The position numbers and the translations under genes were made by a program. From Lathyrus oleraceus (taxonomy: Eukaryota > Streptophyta > Magnoliopsida > Fabales > Fabaceae), in contig NC_066579.1 of assembly GCF_024323335.1 (NCBI RefSeq), positions 131,618,354 through 131,682,353 of the forward strand: a stretch of 64,000 nt of DNA, in the 5' to 3' direction. Shown one piece after another: positions 48,101 to 59,465 of this stretch. The notes under the pieces were generated by a model. That model saw only the letters and a list, made by a program, of their open reading frames with translations, did not search any database and had not been told where the DNA came from. How positions within the stretch are numbered: position 1 is the first letter of the stretch; every line of letters starts with the position of its first letter.

Positions 48101-50081
48101 GATGTACATCACCCCTGTAACCTTGAATCACACTTAAGATTCCTATAAATAGAGAAATCTGAGGTGGAAGATTCAGGTATGCAAAATGCAGATCAAGGAA
48201 AAGCAAAATTGAAGCTACCACTAGCTTGCCTCTCAAGTGAGAACTTCAGAAAACATTAGATCCAAGCAAAAAGGTCCATGGATGATGAGAATCGAAGAAA
48301 ATACCAGTTAGAATGTGTGCTTGAATTTTGGTATCTTGAGCTTGATGCCTTGCTTGCTTTGCCAAAACAGAAGTTCAGTGAGATGAATGGTGATGGTTTA
48401 TAAGCATTAGATCTAAGAATTCAACCAGATGAAGTTGAATTTTAGATCTGAAAAATTTGAAAAGAAATGGAACTTGCTTCTTTAGTGATGGTTATGGATA
48501 GAATTCTGCAGCATTTCAGGTTGAATTGGGCGTGTGAAATGAGTGGAATGAAGTCTCTATTTATAGAGGAAGTGGCAAGGAGAGTGTGAAATGATTCGTG
48601 TGCATGGCATGTGAAGCTTCATTGCATGGGCTTGCATGATCATGCACAAGGCCCAAAAACAATGCCAAATGAAATCTGAGCATCAGCCAAATGGAATTGG
48701 ACGTGTGACTTGCAAGGCAATTGCTTATGCACCAAGATTTCAAGTGAATTCTTCATTTGTACCTAAACATTCATCTCTTCGAAAGTACCATTTAAAAAAC
48801 CCAAACATAGGCATGTGGGTAATGGTTGGAAAGGTCTTTGTATAAGGAACAAATGTTATGTTGGACAAAAACTCATTTGAAGTGTGGAAACTTATGAAAT
48901 TTGAGTTTAAAGTGCAAGGTGCAAGATATGTCAAGGCAAGGTTTCTAAAATTGGCCAACTTTCAAGCCCTTCTGTTTTGATGATGCAAGCTTCAAATGGA
49001 AAATCTTCCAACTTCAAAGTTGTATATCTCAACAAGACAATCAAAATGGACTTAAATTTTTCATCATTTGGATTTTTTATGAAAGAGTTATGGGCACTTG
49101 AAGTTGGACTTTTTTGCCTTTTAATGCCTTTGGTCAAAAAGGACCTATAATGTCTTGCATTATCACATGTATTTCCTTTGAGATTTTGAAATTTTGTTCA
49201 ACATAACATTTGAAGTAGACATCTTAAGATTTCCAATTCATTTGATCCCACCTAAAAATCATAAAAAATGAATGAGTTATGTCCTTGGGAAGTTGACCCA
49301 CAATTAGGGTTTCAGTCAAAATGACCTATAATGTATTGGAATGGCAGATGACCTTCCAAGCTTCAAATCAATTTTTGATGAACATGAAAGTTGTTCATAT
49401 TGTCCTTAAGAACATTTTTTATTTTGGAATAATCTCCATTTTACTAACAAATCAAAAGTTAGGTCTCAGTGCATTTCAAAATAGTCAGATGAATTGACTA
49501 ATCAACTTCTCAAGTCCACAACCCATATCTTGATGAATTGATGATTGAGGACACTCAAATAAGTTCAAATATGCATGAAATGATAAATTAAAAAACTTCC
49601 CTTGATTGTATTTGACCATGGGCTGAGGTTGCTTCATGAGCAAGGCATTGTTGTACACAGATGAATTAGGGTTTCTTGAAGAACAAGACCTTAAACCCTT
49701 TGTCTTGCTTTGATCAAAATGATGCATTGAGGTACTAGGGAGGCATATTTGATGGATGAGATCTTTGGGGACCATTACCATGCTTGCTTTCATCTCCTTT
49801 TGACCATGTCTTTGTACCAATGACCTCCTTGAAGCTTTTGACCTTGTGATTGCTCAAGCTACAAACAAAAGATGTTAGTGACACAGTTTTGTGCTTTTGG
49901 TTAGTAAACAAAATGAGAAAAGCAATGATATACAATTCAAGCATGCTTGGTGATCTCAACCCACTCACAAGAGATCCCACCCAAAGGCAAAGGGAACCAA
50001 GATGCTGAAGATCCTTGAGGCTATGCAAATGCAATGTTATGATGCCATGAGGGATCTTAGGGACAAAATTGGGGTCTTACA
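45181..50081 (-). repeat. 5' LTR of Ogre D
   Basis: 4,901 bp. It contains 522 bp (47,332-47,853) and 17 bp (about 49,709-49,725) missing from the other LTR. TATA boxes occur in both directions (minus 48,558-48,565; plus 48,144-48,151). Many scattered substitutions relative to the 3' LTR show the element is not brand new. Confidence 0.92.
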
Positions 50082-50086
50082 CTTCT

Positions 50087-50850
50087 CCCCCTAAGTCTGT
50101 TCAATACAGACGTCTCCTTCAGCATTTGTACCATTCAGAGTTACCCTCTGACATCTCCTTCAACATCACTTGTGCAACACAGAACATGCACAGAACATCA
50201 GACATCTCCTCCAACATCACAGAACAGAACATCATAGAACATCATTATGTTCAACATCAGCTGTCACATGTTTAGTCTAGCTACAACAACACATAATAAC
50301 TGCTACTTCAGCACATAATAACTGCAGCTACAACAGCACATAATAATTGCTACTTCAGCATATAATAACTGCAACTCTCCACATCTCCACACAACTGCAG
50401 TTCTCCACATAATACCTTCTCCCCCTTTTTAGTCAAAATAGACCAAAGTGACCAATTAGACAAAATAAATGTCAATTAGTCTAGCAGAGAATGTCACACG
50501 GGATGTTATAACATATAAAATGTTAAAACATAAATGTCAGGTGGTACAACCCATGATTATACACAGCTGCGGTAGCTGAGATAATCAGAAATCCAGAGAA
50601 CTCATAGAGAGCCCAAATATTACATCATGGCATCATAAAGACTGCCAAAAATTACAAACATCAAACAGAAAAACAACAAATCATCCAAGCATCCAAAACA
50701 GCATCCAGAACACACATCATTAACAGGGGGACCATCAACATCATAACTTAGTTTGAGGAAGTAGCTTCTTCTTCACCTTCAGATCCAGAACTGCCACTAG
50801 ATGGCATATTTTACAGTTAATTTGCCAGCTGATAGATGCTTCTTGCTTGG
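50087..50850 (-). other. Copia A 3' region between env-like ORF and Ogre insertion
   Basis: Continues the copia 3' noncoding part. A short tandem array at about 50,280-50,375 repeats a phrase close to cagcacataataactgctactt. The segment 50,430-50,490 matches copia B at 61,145-61,220. Near 50,755-50,815 a Ser/Glu-rich minus-strand coding tail ending in a stop suggests the remains of the env-like C-terminus. Confidence 0.7.
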
Positions 50851-51585
50851 CTATTCCTTGACTTGGCCAGCAGTGATTGTCCTACAGACTTCATTGTATG
50901 TAGCCTCTAACTCAACAGCTCCTTCAGTTCCTCTCCCTAGGAACTTATTGATTATAGTTGAGGAGAACCTTACACATCTTCCTCTCACAAACACCTTGCA
51001 AAATTCCTTGCTATTCTTGTCAGAAATATCCTCTGGGATATTCACCGCAAACTCCTTCACCAGTCCTTCAAAGCATTGGGGTAATGCAACCACTGTTTTT
51101 ATTAAATCTGCAGACTTGATCAACTCCATAACCTCCTGCACTTCCACAACATCTTTCCCAAGTTCCCTCTCCACAAAAACTCTCCTCTGTATAACAAATT
51201 TCCACTTGGCAACACCATCTTCTAGATGGAAGGAAATATTATCCAGATGCATAGCAGCAACCTTAGCTGGAGATTTTCTAGCAGTTTGCTTTTTAACAGG
51301 AGAGATGTCTGGGACATCGTCTTCGACATCATCTTCAGAGTCAGAACTTTCTCTGACCTTTCTCTTCTTGACTTCCACTTTACTCCATGATTTTGAGGGA
51401 CCTACAGCAGCAGCCTTCTTACTAGTTCTGGTTGCCATCATCTCAGCCACAGACCTCCCTTTCCTGGTCTTCATTCTCTTTGCAACCCTTGGCTCCAAGT
51501 GATGAAGCAAGGTGTCATAAATGGGGCACTTTCTTTTAAGTGGGCATACAATATTTTTATTACCTTTTCCACTCCACACTAATTG
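50851..51585 (-). pseudogene. Copia A env-like ORF, truncated
   Basis: Continues in the same frame as pol after TAG at 51,586-51,588. About 245 codons are open. The first half is basic with an acidic patch (SSDSEDDVEDDVPD) and Lys-rich stretches. The second half (about 130-240) resembles the putative plant transposon protein domain found in Sirevirus env-like ORFs. It ends early at TAG 50,851, then about 20 further codons read before an apparent deletion to an acidic Ser/Glu-rich tail. Sirevirus env-like proteins are usually much longer, so this is a remnant. No signal peptide is visible in what remains. Confidence 0.75.
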
Positions 51586-51588
51586 CTA
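51580..51588 (-). promoter_or_regulatory. Leaky stop context UAG-CAA-UUA between pol and the env-like ORF
   Basis: On the minus strand the pol frame ends TAG, followed at once by CAATTA, and the env-like frame continues in the same phase. CAR-YYA after UAG is the context that allows readthrough in tobacco mosaic virus. It is also reported for stop suppression in the soybean Sirevirus SIRE1. Function in this decayed copy is inference. Confidence 0.75.
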
Positions 51589-53268
51589 TAAATTCTCATG
51601 GATACAAATCCCCAATTTCCCTCTTAAACATTCAAACTAATTAGCATCCAAAGCCTTTGTAAATATGTCAGCTAATTGCATTTCAGTAGTAACATGCTCC
51701 AGTGCTATGATTTTCTCTTCCACAAGTTCTCTAATGAAGTGATGACGAATATCAATGTGCTTTGTCCTGCTGTGCTGAATATGATTTTTAGAAATATTTA
51801 TAGCACTCAAGTTGTCACAGTACAATGTCATGACATCTTGTGTGACATTGTATTCAGTCAACATTTGTTTCATCCAAACTAGTTGAGAACAATTACTCCC
51901 AGCTGCTATGTATTCAGCTTCAGCAGTGGATAGGGACATACAATTTTGTTTCTTGCTAAACCATGATATCAAATTGTTCCCCAAGAAGAAACATCCTCCT
52001 GATGTGCTTTTCCTATCATCAGCACTTCCAGCCCAGTCAGCATCATAGTAACTAGTCAGCATAGATCCAGATCCATGAGTATATAACATCCCATAGTCAC
52101 TGGTGCCATTGACATATTTCAGTATTCTCTTCACTTGGTTTATGTGACTGACTTTTGGTTCAGCTTGATATCTAGCACAAACACCTACAGTAAATGCAAT
52201 GTCAGGTCTGCTTGCTGTGAGATATAGCAGACTTCCTATCATGCTTATGTATAGACTTTGATCTACACTAACACCATTTTCATCTTTGGATACTTTCAAA
52301 TGTGTAGGAGCAGGTGTCCTTTTATGGCTTGCATTCTCCATGCCAAACTTCTTGACAATGTTCTTGGCATATTTGCTTTGAGATAGAAAGATAGAATCTT
52401 CCATCTGCTTGACTTGTAGCCCAAGAAAGTAGGTCAGCTCTCCAACAAGGCTCATCTGAAACTCAGACTGCATTTGTCTAACAAAATGTTCGGTCATCTG
52501 ATCTGACATCCCACCAAACACAATATCATCTACATATATTTGTGCCACCATGAGTTTTCCTCCTTCATTCTTCACAAATAGGGTCTTGTCAATACCTCCT
52601 TTCCTGTATCCATTCTTAGTGAGGAACACAGTGAGTCTCTCATACCAAGCCCTAGGAGCTTGCCTCAAACCATATAGGGCTTTCTTCAATCTGTACACAT
52701 GCTTTGGAAGATTTGGATCAGTGAATCCTTTAGGTTGTTCAACATATACTTCCTCATTTAAGTAGCCATTCAAGAAGGCACTTTTTACATCCATTTGGAA
52801 CAGTTTGAACTTTAGAATACATGTCACTCCAAGCAATAGTCTAATGGACTCAAGGCGAGCTACAGGGGCAAATGTTTCATCAAAGTCCACTCCTTCAACT
52901 TAAGTATATCCTTGTGCTACTAATCTTGCTTTGTTTTTGGTAGCCACCCATTGTTCATCATATTTATTCTTATACACCCACTTTGTACTTATGACATTTA
53001 CTCCTTCAGGTCTAGGAACCAGTTCCCATACTTCATTCCTCTTGAATTGACCTAACTCCTCCTGCATGGCATTGATCCAGAACTCATCAGTCAAGGCTTC
53101 CTTGACATTCCTAGGTTCAATCTTGGACACAAAGCAGCCATGTGAGACCACTTCCCTTGATCTAGTTGTGACCCCTTTATTTGGATCTATTATAATGAGA
53201 TCTTTGGGATGATCCTTCTGAACTCTGATGGAGGGTCCCTTGTTGATTTTCTCATCTTCAGGTTCAGC
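51586..53268 (-). pseudogene. Copia A reverse transcriptase-RNase H, broken by stops
   Basis: The RT N-terminal part (KWVYKNKYDE..., KARLVAQGYT) is at 53,151-52,903. The rest, with FDETFAPVARLESIR, the catalytic YVDDIVFGG (about 52,530) and copia RNase H with STAEAEYIA and ADIFTKAL, is at 52,890-51,640. In-frame stops are TAA at 52,900-52,902 and TAG at 51,637-51,639; the frame itself does not shift. The natural end of pol is probably the TAG at 51,586. It would make cDNA from the element RNA. Confidence 0.9.
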
Positions 53269-54651
53269 TTAAGGAGGTTCACTCTCCTTATTTTTGTCTG
53301 AGAAGTCAGCTGGGGAATCATTCAGAGATATCTCGACATCATCTGTGACATCAGTCTGTTGATCATCAACCACAACATTGATAGATTCCATCATTACTTT
53401 AGTTCTGGAATTAAAGACTCTGTATGCTCTGTTGTTTGTTGAGTAGCCCAGAAATATTCCCTCATCACTTTTGGGATCCATCTTTCTTCTTTGTTCATGA
53501 TCAGTCAAGATATAGCATTTACTACCAAATACATGGAAATATTTGACTGTAGGTCTTCTTCCTTTCCAGACTTCATATAAAGTTGTAGGAGTCCCTTTCT
53601 TCAATGTCACTCTGTTGTGAACATAGCAAGCTGTGTTCATGGCTTCAGCCCAAAAATGATAGGGAAATTTCTTAGCATGAATCTTAGCTCTGGCTGATTC
53701 TTGAATGGTTCTATTTTTTCTTTCCACCATACCATTTTGCTGGGGAATAATGGGAGATGAGAACTCATGATGAATTCCTTCTAAAGAACAAAATTCAGCA
53801 AATTTGTTGCTCTCAAATTCCTTCCCATGATCACTTCTAATTTTGATAACTGGACTTTCCTTTTCTCTTTGAAGTTTTAGACAAAGATCCTTGAATACTT
53901 CAAAAACATCAGATTTTTCTCTTATAAAATTGATCCAGGTGTATCTGGAGAAGTCATCCACCACTACATATGCATACTTCTTCCCACCAAGGCTTTCCAC
54001 CTGCATGGGTCCCATCAAATCCTAATGGAGGAGTTCCAAAACTTTGGTAGTGGTGTCATGTCTGAGCTTCTGGTGTGACATCCTTGTCTTCTTTCCAATC
54101 TGACATTCTCCACAGACTTTTCTTTCATCAATCTTCAAGTTGGGAATTCCTCTAACAACTTCAACAGATATAATTCTCTTCATACCTTTAAGATGCAGAT
54201 GGCCCAATCTTTGATGCCATATCTTCACTTCTTCTTCTTTGGCCAACGTACACATTGAAGAATAACCAGTTTCTTGAGAACTCCACATGTAGCAGTTGTC
54301 TTTAGACCTAACTCCTTTCATGATTACTTCATTTTCTTTGTTATTAATCAGACATTTAGTTCTAGTGAAGTTTACATTTATACCTTGGTCACACAGTTGA
54401 CTGATGCTTATTAGATTTGCAGTCAATCCCTTAGTAAGTAGGACATTGTCAAGGTCAGGAACTCCAGGGCAATCAAGCTTACCAATCCCCTTGATTTCAC
54501 CCTTTTCTCCATCACCAAAGGTTACATAACTTGTGGCATGAGGATGAAGGCCAGTTAGCAAGTTTTTGTTTCCAGTCATGTGTCTGGGGCATCCACTGTC
54601 AAAATACCAATCTTCTTTGGCTGAAATTCTGAAGGAAGTGTGAGCTATCAA
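53269..54651 (-). pseudogene. Copia A protease and integrase, broken by stops
   Basis: Protease shows WYFDSGCPRHMTG (about 54,610-54,570) with the catalytic Asp-Ser-Gly. A GAG-pre-integrase zinc finger follows (HQRLGHLHLKGM ... CGECQIGK). The integrase core runs from 54,018 with VVDDFSRYTW, IRSDHGKEFE and NGMVERKNR supplying the Asp, Asp and Glu. In-frame stops: TAG at 54,022-54,024 between pre-integrase and core, and TAA at 53,269-53,271. PR-INT-RT order identifies Ty1-copia. No frameshift is present. Confidence 0.9.
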
Positions 54652-56307
54652 ACTTGTAACATTAGTCCTAGGAACCCATTGCTTTCTATTGACAGGTCTG
54701 TGATGTTTGGGTCTAGGTTGATAATGAGCAGGCTGAGGGTAACCATAAAACTTATAGCAGAAAGGTTTTATGTGGCCAAACTTTTCACAGTAATGACATC
54801 TCCATTTTTGGTGTTTCCCTTTCTACTGTCTTCCTTTATGATGTTGTGACATGTGATGTGACATCGCAGGTCTGCTATCAATATGGTTGCACTTAGGTTT
54901 TGATTTAGGTTTGCCACCAGTGTAACTGCACTCAGCGTTAAATTCATTGAACTCAATGCCTGATTTGTCTCCTGTTACTTGACCAGTCTGGAGAATCTTG
55001 TCTAAGGTGTCAGATCCATTATTTAGCATTCTTACATACTTGGTCATCTCATCCAGTTTAGAATTCAAGAGTACAGCTTCAGTCTTCAACTTGGAGATGG
55101 TTTCCACATGTTCTGCCTTCTCATTCTCTAGTTGTGCTATCACTTTCTTCTGGCTTTCAACTTGTTTACACACCTCTTCACTTCTGTGACACAACTCTCT
55201 GTAGGTAGTGGCCAACTCTTCAAAGGTTACTTCATCATCACTTGAATCTTCAACAGAGCCCCATCTTCCAGTCAAGGCAGTCATAAGATTTGCAGCCTCT
55301 TCTGTTTCACTTTCATCATACCAAGTGGCAGCAAGACTCCTCTTCTGTTTCTTGAGGTAGGTCTCACATTCAGTTCTAATGTGACCATACCCATCACATT
55401 CATGGCACTAAACTCTTTTTCCTTCTTTGGGCTTTTCATCTGACCTTGTTCTTCTTCCAATATTGTTGGATTTACTGATGTCAGATGCGATGTTCTTGAC
55501 ATTGGCCTTAGATCTTACATATATCTTTTTCATAAGTCTGTTGAATTGTCTTCCCAGCATTGCTACATCATTTGCCAGATCTTCGTCAATATCTTGACCA
55601 CCTTCCTCCTCTTCCTCCTCAGTGTTTGACTTGAATGCTATGCTTTTGGCTTTCTTTTCAGATCCATCATACATTCCCATCTCAAATGTTTGGAGGGATC
55701 CAATTAGCTCATCAACTCTCATATTTGAGATGTCTTGAGACTCTTCTATGGCTGTCACCTTCATAGCAAATCTTTTAGGGAGTGACCTGAGTATTTTCCT
55801 TACTAACTTTTCATCTAACATCTTCTCTCCCAGGGCTCCTGAGGCATTAGCAATTTCAAGGATACTCATATGAAATTCATGAATATTTTCATCTTATTTC
55901 ATCCTTAAATTTTCAAACTTGGTGGTGAGCAGCTGCAGTCTAGACATCTTCACTCTAGAGGTGCCTTCATGAGTGGTTTTGAGAATGTCCAAAGCATCTT
56001 TAGCCACCTCACAGTTGTTTATCAATCTGAAGATATTCTTGTCTACTCCATTGAATATAGCATTCAATGCTTTAGAATTCCCAAGGGCTAGATCATCCTC
56101 CTCCTTGGTCCATTGTTCTTCAGGCTTTTTATCAGTTGTAGCTTCTCCTTCCTTAGTAACTACTGGATGTTCCCAACATGTTAACACAACCTTCCAAGCC
56201 TTATTATCCAGAGATTTTAGGAAGGCTACCATTCGAGGTTTCCAGTAGTCATAGTTAGATCCATATAAAATAGGTGGCCTGTGAACAGATCCTCCATCTC
56301 TCTCCAT
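54652..56307 (-). pseudogene. Copia A gag with two zinc knuckles, broken by stops
   Basis: ATG at 56,307, 54 bp inside the PBS; the start RPPILYGSNYDYWK is the copia Gag signature. The UBN2-like Gag region spans about 1-240. Two CCHC knuckles follow: CHECDGYGHIRTEC (near 55,400-55,360) and CHYCEKFGHIKPFC (near 54,795-54,755). A coiled-coil segment (SQKKVIAQLENEKAEH) lies between them. In-frame stops: TAA at 55,894-55,896, TAG at 55,408-55,410 directly before the first knuckle, and TAG at 54,823-54,825 before the second. The frame is continuous with PR downstream. Confidence 0.88.
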
Positions 56308-56360
56308 GGTACCAGAAAGTATCGTCCCTAGATCTCACCCAGAACCAGAGCAGGATGCCT

Positions 56361-56372
56361 GCTCTGATACCA
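56361..56372 (-). other. Primer binding site of copia A
   Basis: The minus strand reads TGGTATCAGAGC, complementary to initiator tRNA-Met, two bases from the LTR end at 56,375. Confidence 0.9.
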
Positions 56373-56374
56373 AT

Positions 56375-57332
56375 TGAAATTCTGGTATCAGATATAAGAT
56401 GTCGAAGGGAATGTTACGACACTAATATCTGAATAATACAAACAAGATAAAGATAAAGAACAGTAATGCAAGAGACGCAAGCAATTGTTAACCCAGTTCG
56501 GTGTAACTCACCTACGTCTAGGGGCTACCAAGCTAGGAAGGAAATCCACTAAAATAGAATCAGTTCAAAGACTCTTAGTAAACAACACAGGTTACAGTCT
56601 TTTTCACCTAATCTCTACCCGTATGACTTCTACCTAAGAACTCTTAGATATGAGATCCCACTCACTCCCCCTCAATCACACTAGTGATATAAACAAGAAT
56701 TACAATGAAAAGAAGACACTCTTCAAAGACACACACTTGATCTTACTTAGCAGCTTCAATCATGTAGACACACACTCATGCTTAAAAGCTTAGAGTGCCA
56801 AATTACAACTCAAAAATCAGACCAATTCAATCATCAATGGATGAATTGAATGGCTTACAGGTCACACGACCACACAAGACTTAAACCCTTATTCTCTCTC
56901 AATATTTTGTTCCTTATTTCTTGTGTATCAAATCACGTTTTCCATGTCCTTTTTATAGAAGCATTTGGATGGGCTTGGACATCATAAAACCCTAAAACTA
57001 TTTTCCTTTTAAATCTTCTCATGACAACTGATTAGATCTCTTTGGAAAATAAGTAAATCTGGTTGTAATTAATGATTGAATTCGTGTGTAAATCAGATCT
57101 TCAATCATACATAGATTTGCATTAAAAACGCAATCACATAATACATAACATTCAGACTTAATGTTATGTATACAGATGTCATGACATCGGGTCTGACATC
57201 CTGGAACAATCCTGCATAATTCCATTTTAAATATCCAGCAGGTACAAGATATCTTATGTTAAGACATCACATGTAACATCTTGTGAACACTCTTGGTTTT
57301 ACCAAAATTGCTGCCAACACCTAGAACCAACA
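56375..57332 (-). repeat. 5' LTR of copia A
   Basis: 958 bp, from TGTTGGTTCTAGG at 57,332 to ...CAGAATTTCA at 56,375 on the minus strand. A minus-strand TATAAAAAGG near 56,953-56,962 is the likely promoter. A few substitutions distinguish it from 27,180-28,137. Confidence 0.92.
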
Positions 57333-59465
57333 TTTGAGATTAAGGGCCATATGTGATGTGGGTTTTGAAAGGGACTTGCCAAACAGGAACTGGGATTTTA
57401 AAGGATTTGCCAGACAGGAACTAGTCTTTAACACATTCTATCAAATAGGGACTTTGCAGTAGGCACAAAAACCTCATAATGTCCCACATGCACAACGACG
57501 AGGATGAAGTTATCGAAACATGACTACCACTTCAGGACTTGCCAAACCCACGTCAGGTGTTTCAAAACAGTTGAGAAGGGAGTAGGTTATTTGTCCAGCC
57601 TTTTATTTTGTATTCGAAATGCAAGGATTTGATATATGTATTCCTCTCGAGCAAAAGGCAACGAGAACTTTATGAGCGGTAAGTAACAAAAGAGATATTT
57701 TTTTGGGTAACCCTGCTTGGAATGCCAGACAGGAGTCTTATAAAGGATTCAACCGGGGTCAATTTTTAAAGATGCCAACAAGGATTGGGCTTTGAAGGGT
57801 GACCAATAAAGATCGGGATTTAGAAGAGATGACTAAACAAAGTAATTGGACTCTAATGGGGATATAGGAAGGGGCGAAATGAAATTTGGGCTTCAAGGAG
57901 AAGAAGGGCCAAATTCAACAAGATTTGGGCTTAATGGATAAGAAGGGTCAAATATAACAGGATTTGGGCTGGATGGAGAAGAAGGACCAAATTCAACAGG
58001 ATTTTGGATTTATGAATATGGAGGGCCAAATACAAAAGGATTTGCGATAGCTGGAAAGAAGGGGAAAATTCAACAGGATTTGGGCTTTATGGATATGGAG
58101 GGCCAAAGTCAAAACAATTTTGGCTGATTAGAGAAGAAAGGCAAAATTCAACAGGATTTGGGCTTTATGGATATGAAGGGCCAAATTAACAAAATTTGGG
58201 ATGACCAGAAAGAAGGGCCAAATTCAATAGGATTTGGACTTTATGGATATGGAGGGCCAAATTCAAAACAATTTGGGTTGGCTGGAGAAGAAGGGTCAAA
58301 TTCAATATGATTTGGGGTTTATGGATATGGAGGGCCAAATTTAACACAATTCGGGCTAGCTGGAAAGAAGGTTCAACCTCAACAGGATTTGAACTTTATG
58401 AATATGAATGGCCAAATTAACAAAATTTGGGCTGGCTGGAAAAGAAGGTTCAAATTCAATAGGATTTGGGCTTTATGGATATGGAGGGCCAAACACAAGA
58501 GGATTTGGATTGACAGGAGAAGAATGGCCAAATGCAACATGATTTGGGCTTTATGATATGGAGTGCCAAATTCAACACAATTTGGGCTAGATGGAAAGAA
58601 TGGCCAAATTCAACAGGATTTGGGCTAGCTGGAGAAAAGGGGCCAAATGTAACAGGATTTGGGATTTATGAATATGGGTTCCAAATTCAACACAATTTGG
58701 GCTAGCTGGAAAGAAGGGCCAAATTCAACAGGATTTGGGTTTTATGGATATGGAGGTCCAAATTCAACAGGATTTGGGCTTTATGGATATGAAGGGCTAA
58801 GCACGCAGTTTGGGCTCAATGGGGAGGAGGGGTCAAATGCAACCGGATTTGGGCTTTGCTGGGAAAAGGGCTAAACATAAAGGTTTAGGCTCTACTAGGG
58901 AGGATGGGTTAAACATAAAACTCTAGACTCTGCGGGGGAAGAAGGGTTAAACCTGAAAGTTTAAGCTTTAAGTTGGGGATACAGGGCCAAATACAAAATG
59001 ATTTGGGCTTTTGCTAGATATAATGGGATAAACACGCAACTTAGGATTTCTGGGGAAGAAGGGCTAAATAACAAGGGTTTCAGCTTTATGGATTGGTCAA
59101 ACAGAAGTTTGGGTTCTTGAACAGGGAGGGGGAAATTTTGACATTTGGGCTTTATACGGTAGATGAGTCAACTCTAATAGTATTTGGGCTTGATAGGTAG
59201 AGGGGAAAATCTAACAACATTTGTGATTGATGTGGATGTAGAGCTAAATATGACATTTACGATTTTGTTGAGGGTTGGCCAAGCGAAGTTTGGGCTTTAC
59301 GGGTTGAGGAGGCTAAACAACAAGTTTAGGCTTCTGCTAGAGAAAGATATATTGATCAAACAAATAGTTCGACCTTGGAGGGCTAAATAGAAAGTTTAGG
59401 ATTTGATTCAAGGGATTGGCCAAAATTAAAAAATTTGGGCTTACGCTAAACAAAAGTTTAGGCTT
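57333..59465 (-). other. 3' noncoding region of Ogre-like element C2, right of copia A
   Basis: Continues 27,179 after the copia insertion. The first 520 bases match 17,760-18,120 of element C1. The rest is the minisatellite described separately. No coding region is recognised. Confidence 0.7.
57880..59460. repeat. Minisatellite of about 39 bp with alternating monomer types
   Basis: Monomers of 36-40 bp, each with a gggccaaattcaaca-like half and an atttgggct half. One type ends tttatggatatgga and the other ends ggctggaaagaag, and they alternate for roughly a dozen monomers (58,060-58,560), giving a dimer near 77 bp. Towards the right the units become more diverged (58,800-59,460). The frame at 58,659-58,874 is the repeat read through (GPNSTGFG per unit), not a gene. 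Confidence 0.9.

Larger units (their letters stand above)
28314..50081 (-). mobile_element. Ogre-type Ty3-gypsy element D
   Basis: LTRs at 28,314-32,668 and 45,181-50,081 start TGTAAGACCCC and end CTACA on the minus strand. CTTCT at 28,309-28,313 and 50,082-50,086 is a perfect target duplication. Order on the minus strand: 5' LTR, PBS, ORF1, gag-pro, a gap with a splice-acceptor-like end, RT with two RNase H domains, integrase, repeat-rich 3' region, polypurine tract, 3' LTR. Size (21.8 kb), long LTRs, extra ORF1 and intron position are Ogre hallmarks. Gag-pro and pol are broken, so it is not autonomous now. It sits in the 3' noncoding part of copia A. Confidence 0.93.
27180..57332 (-). mobile_element. 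Sirevirus-like Ty1-copia element A, interrupted by Ogre D
   Basis: LTRs at 27,180-28,137 and 56,375-57,332 are each 958 bp. The flanks are TTTGA at 27,175-27,179 and TTTGA at 57,333-57,337, a perfect five-base target duplication. Removing Ogre D and its duplicated CTTCT leaves about 8.4 kb. Order on the minus strand: 5' LTR, tRNA-Met PBS, gag with two zinc knuckles, protease, integrase, RT-RNase H, env-like ORF, polypurine tract, 3' LTR. Copia domain order plus an in-frame env-like ORF after a leaky stop is the pattern described for the soybean Sirevirus SIRE1. Seven premature stops make it defective. Confidence 0.92.

Noticed and set aside
50801..51502. 233-codon plus-strand ORF
   Set aside because: Antisense shadow of the env-like ORF of copia A; its residues reflect the reverse frame of the Lys/Glu-rich protein and no domain is recognisable.
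51586..56307. Regulated recoding at every in-frame stop of copia A
   Set aside because: Only the TAG at 51,586 has a CAR-YYA context; the others interrupt conserved domains and look like decay.
58659..58874. Gly/Tyr/Asn-rich repeat protein
   Set aside because: Only the minisatellite read in an open frame; no start context, promoter or conservation beyond the repeat.
57880..59460. CRISPR-like array
   Set aside because: Units are contiguous and diverged without unique spacers, and the context is a plant retrotransposon.
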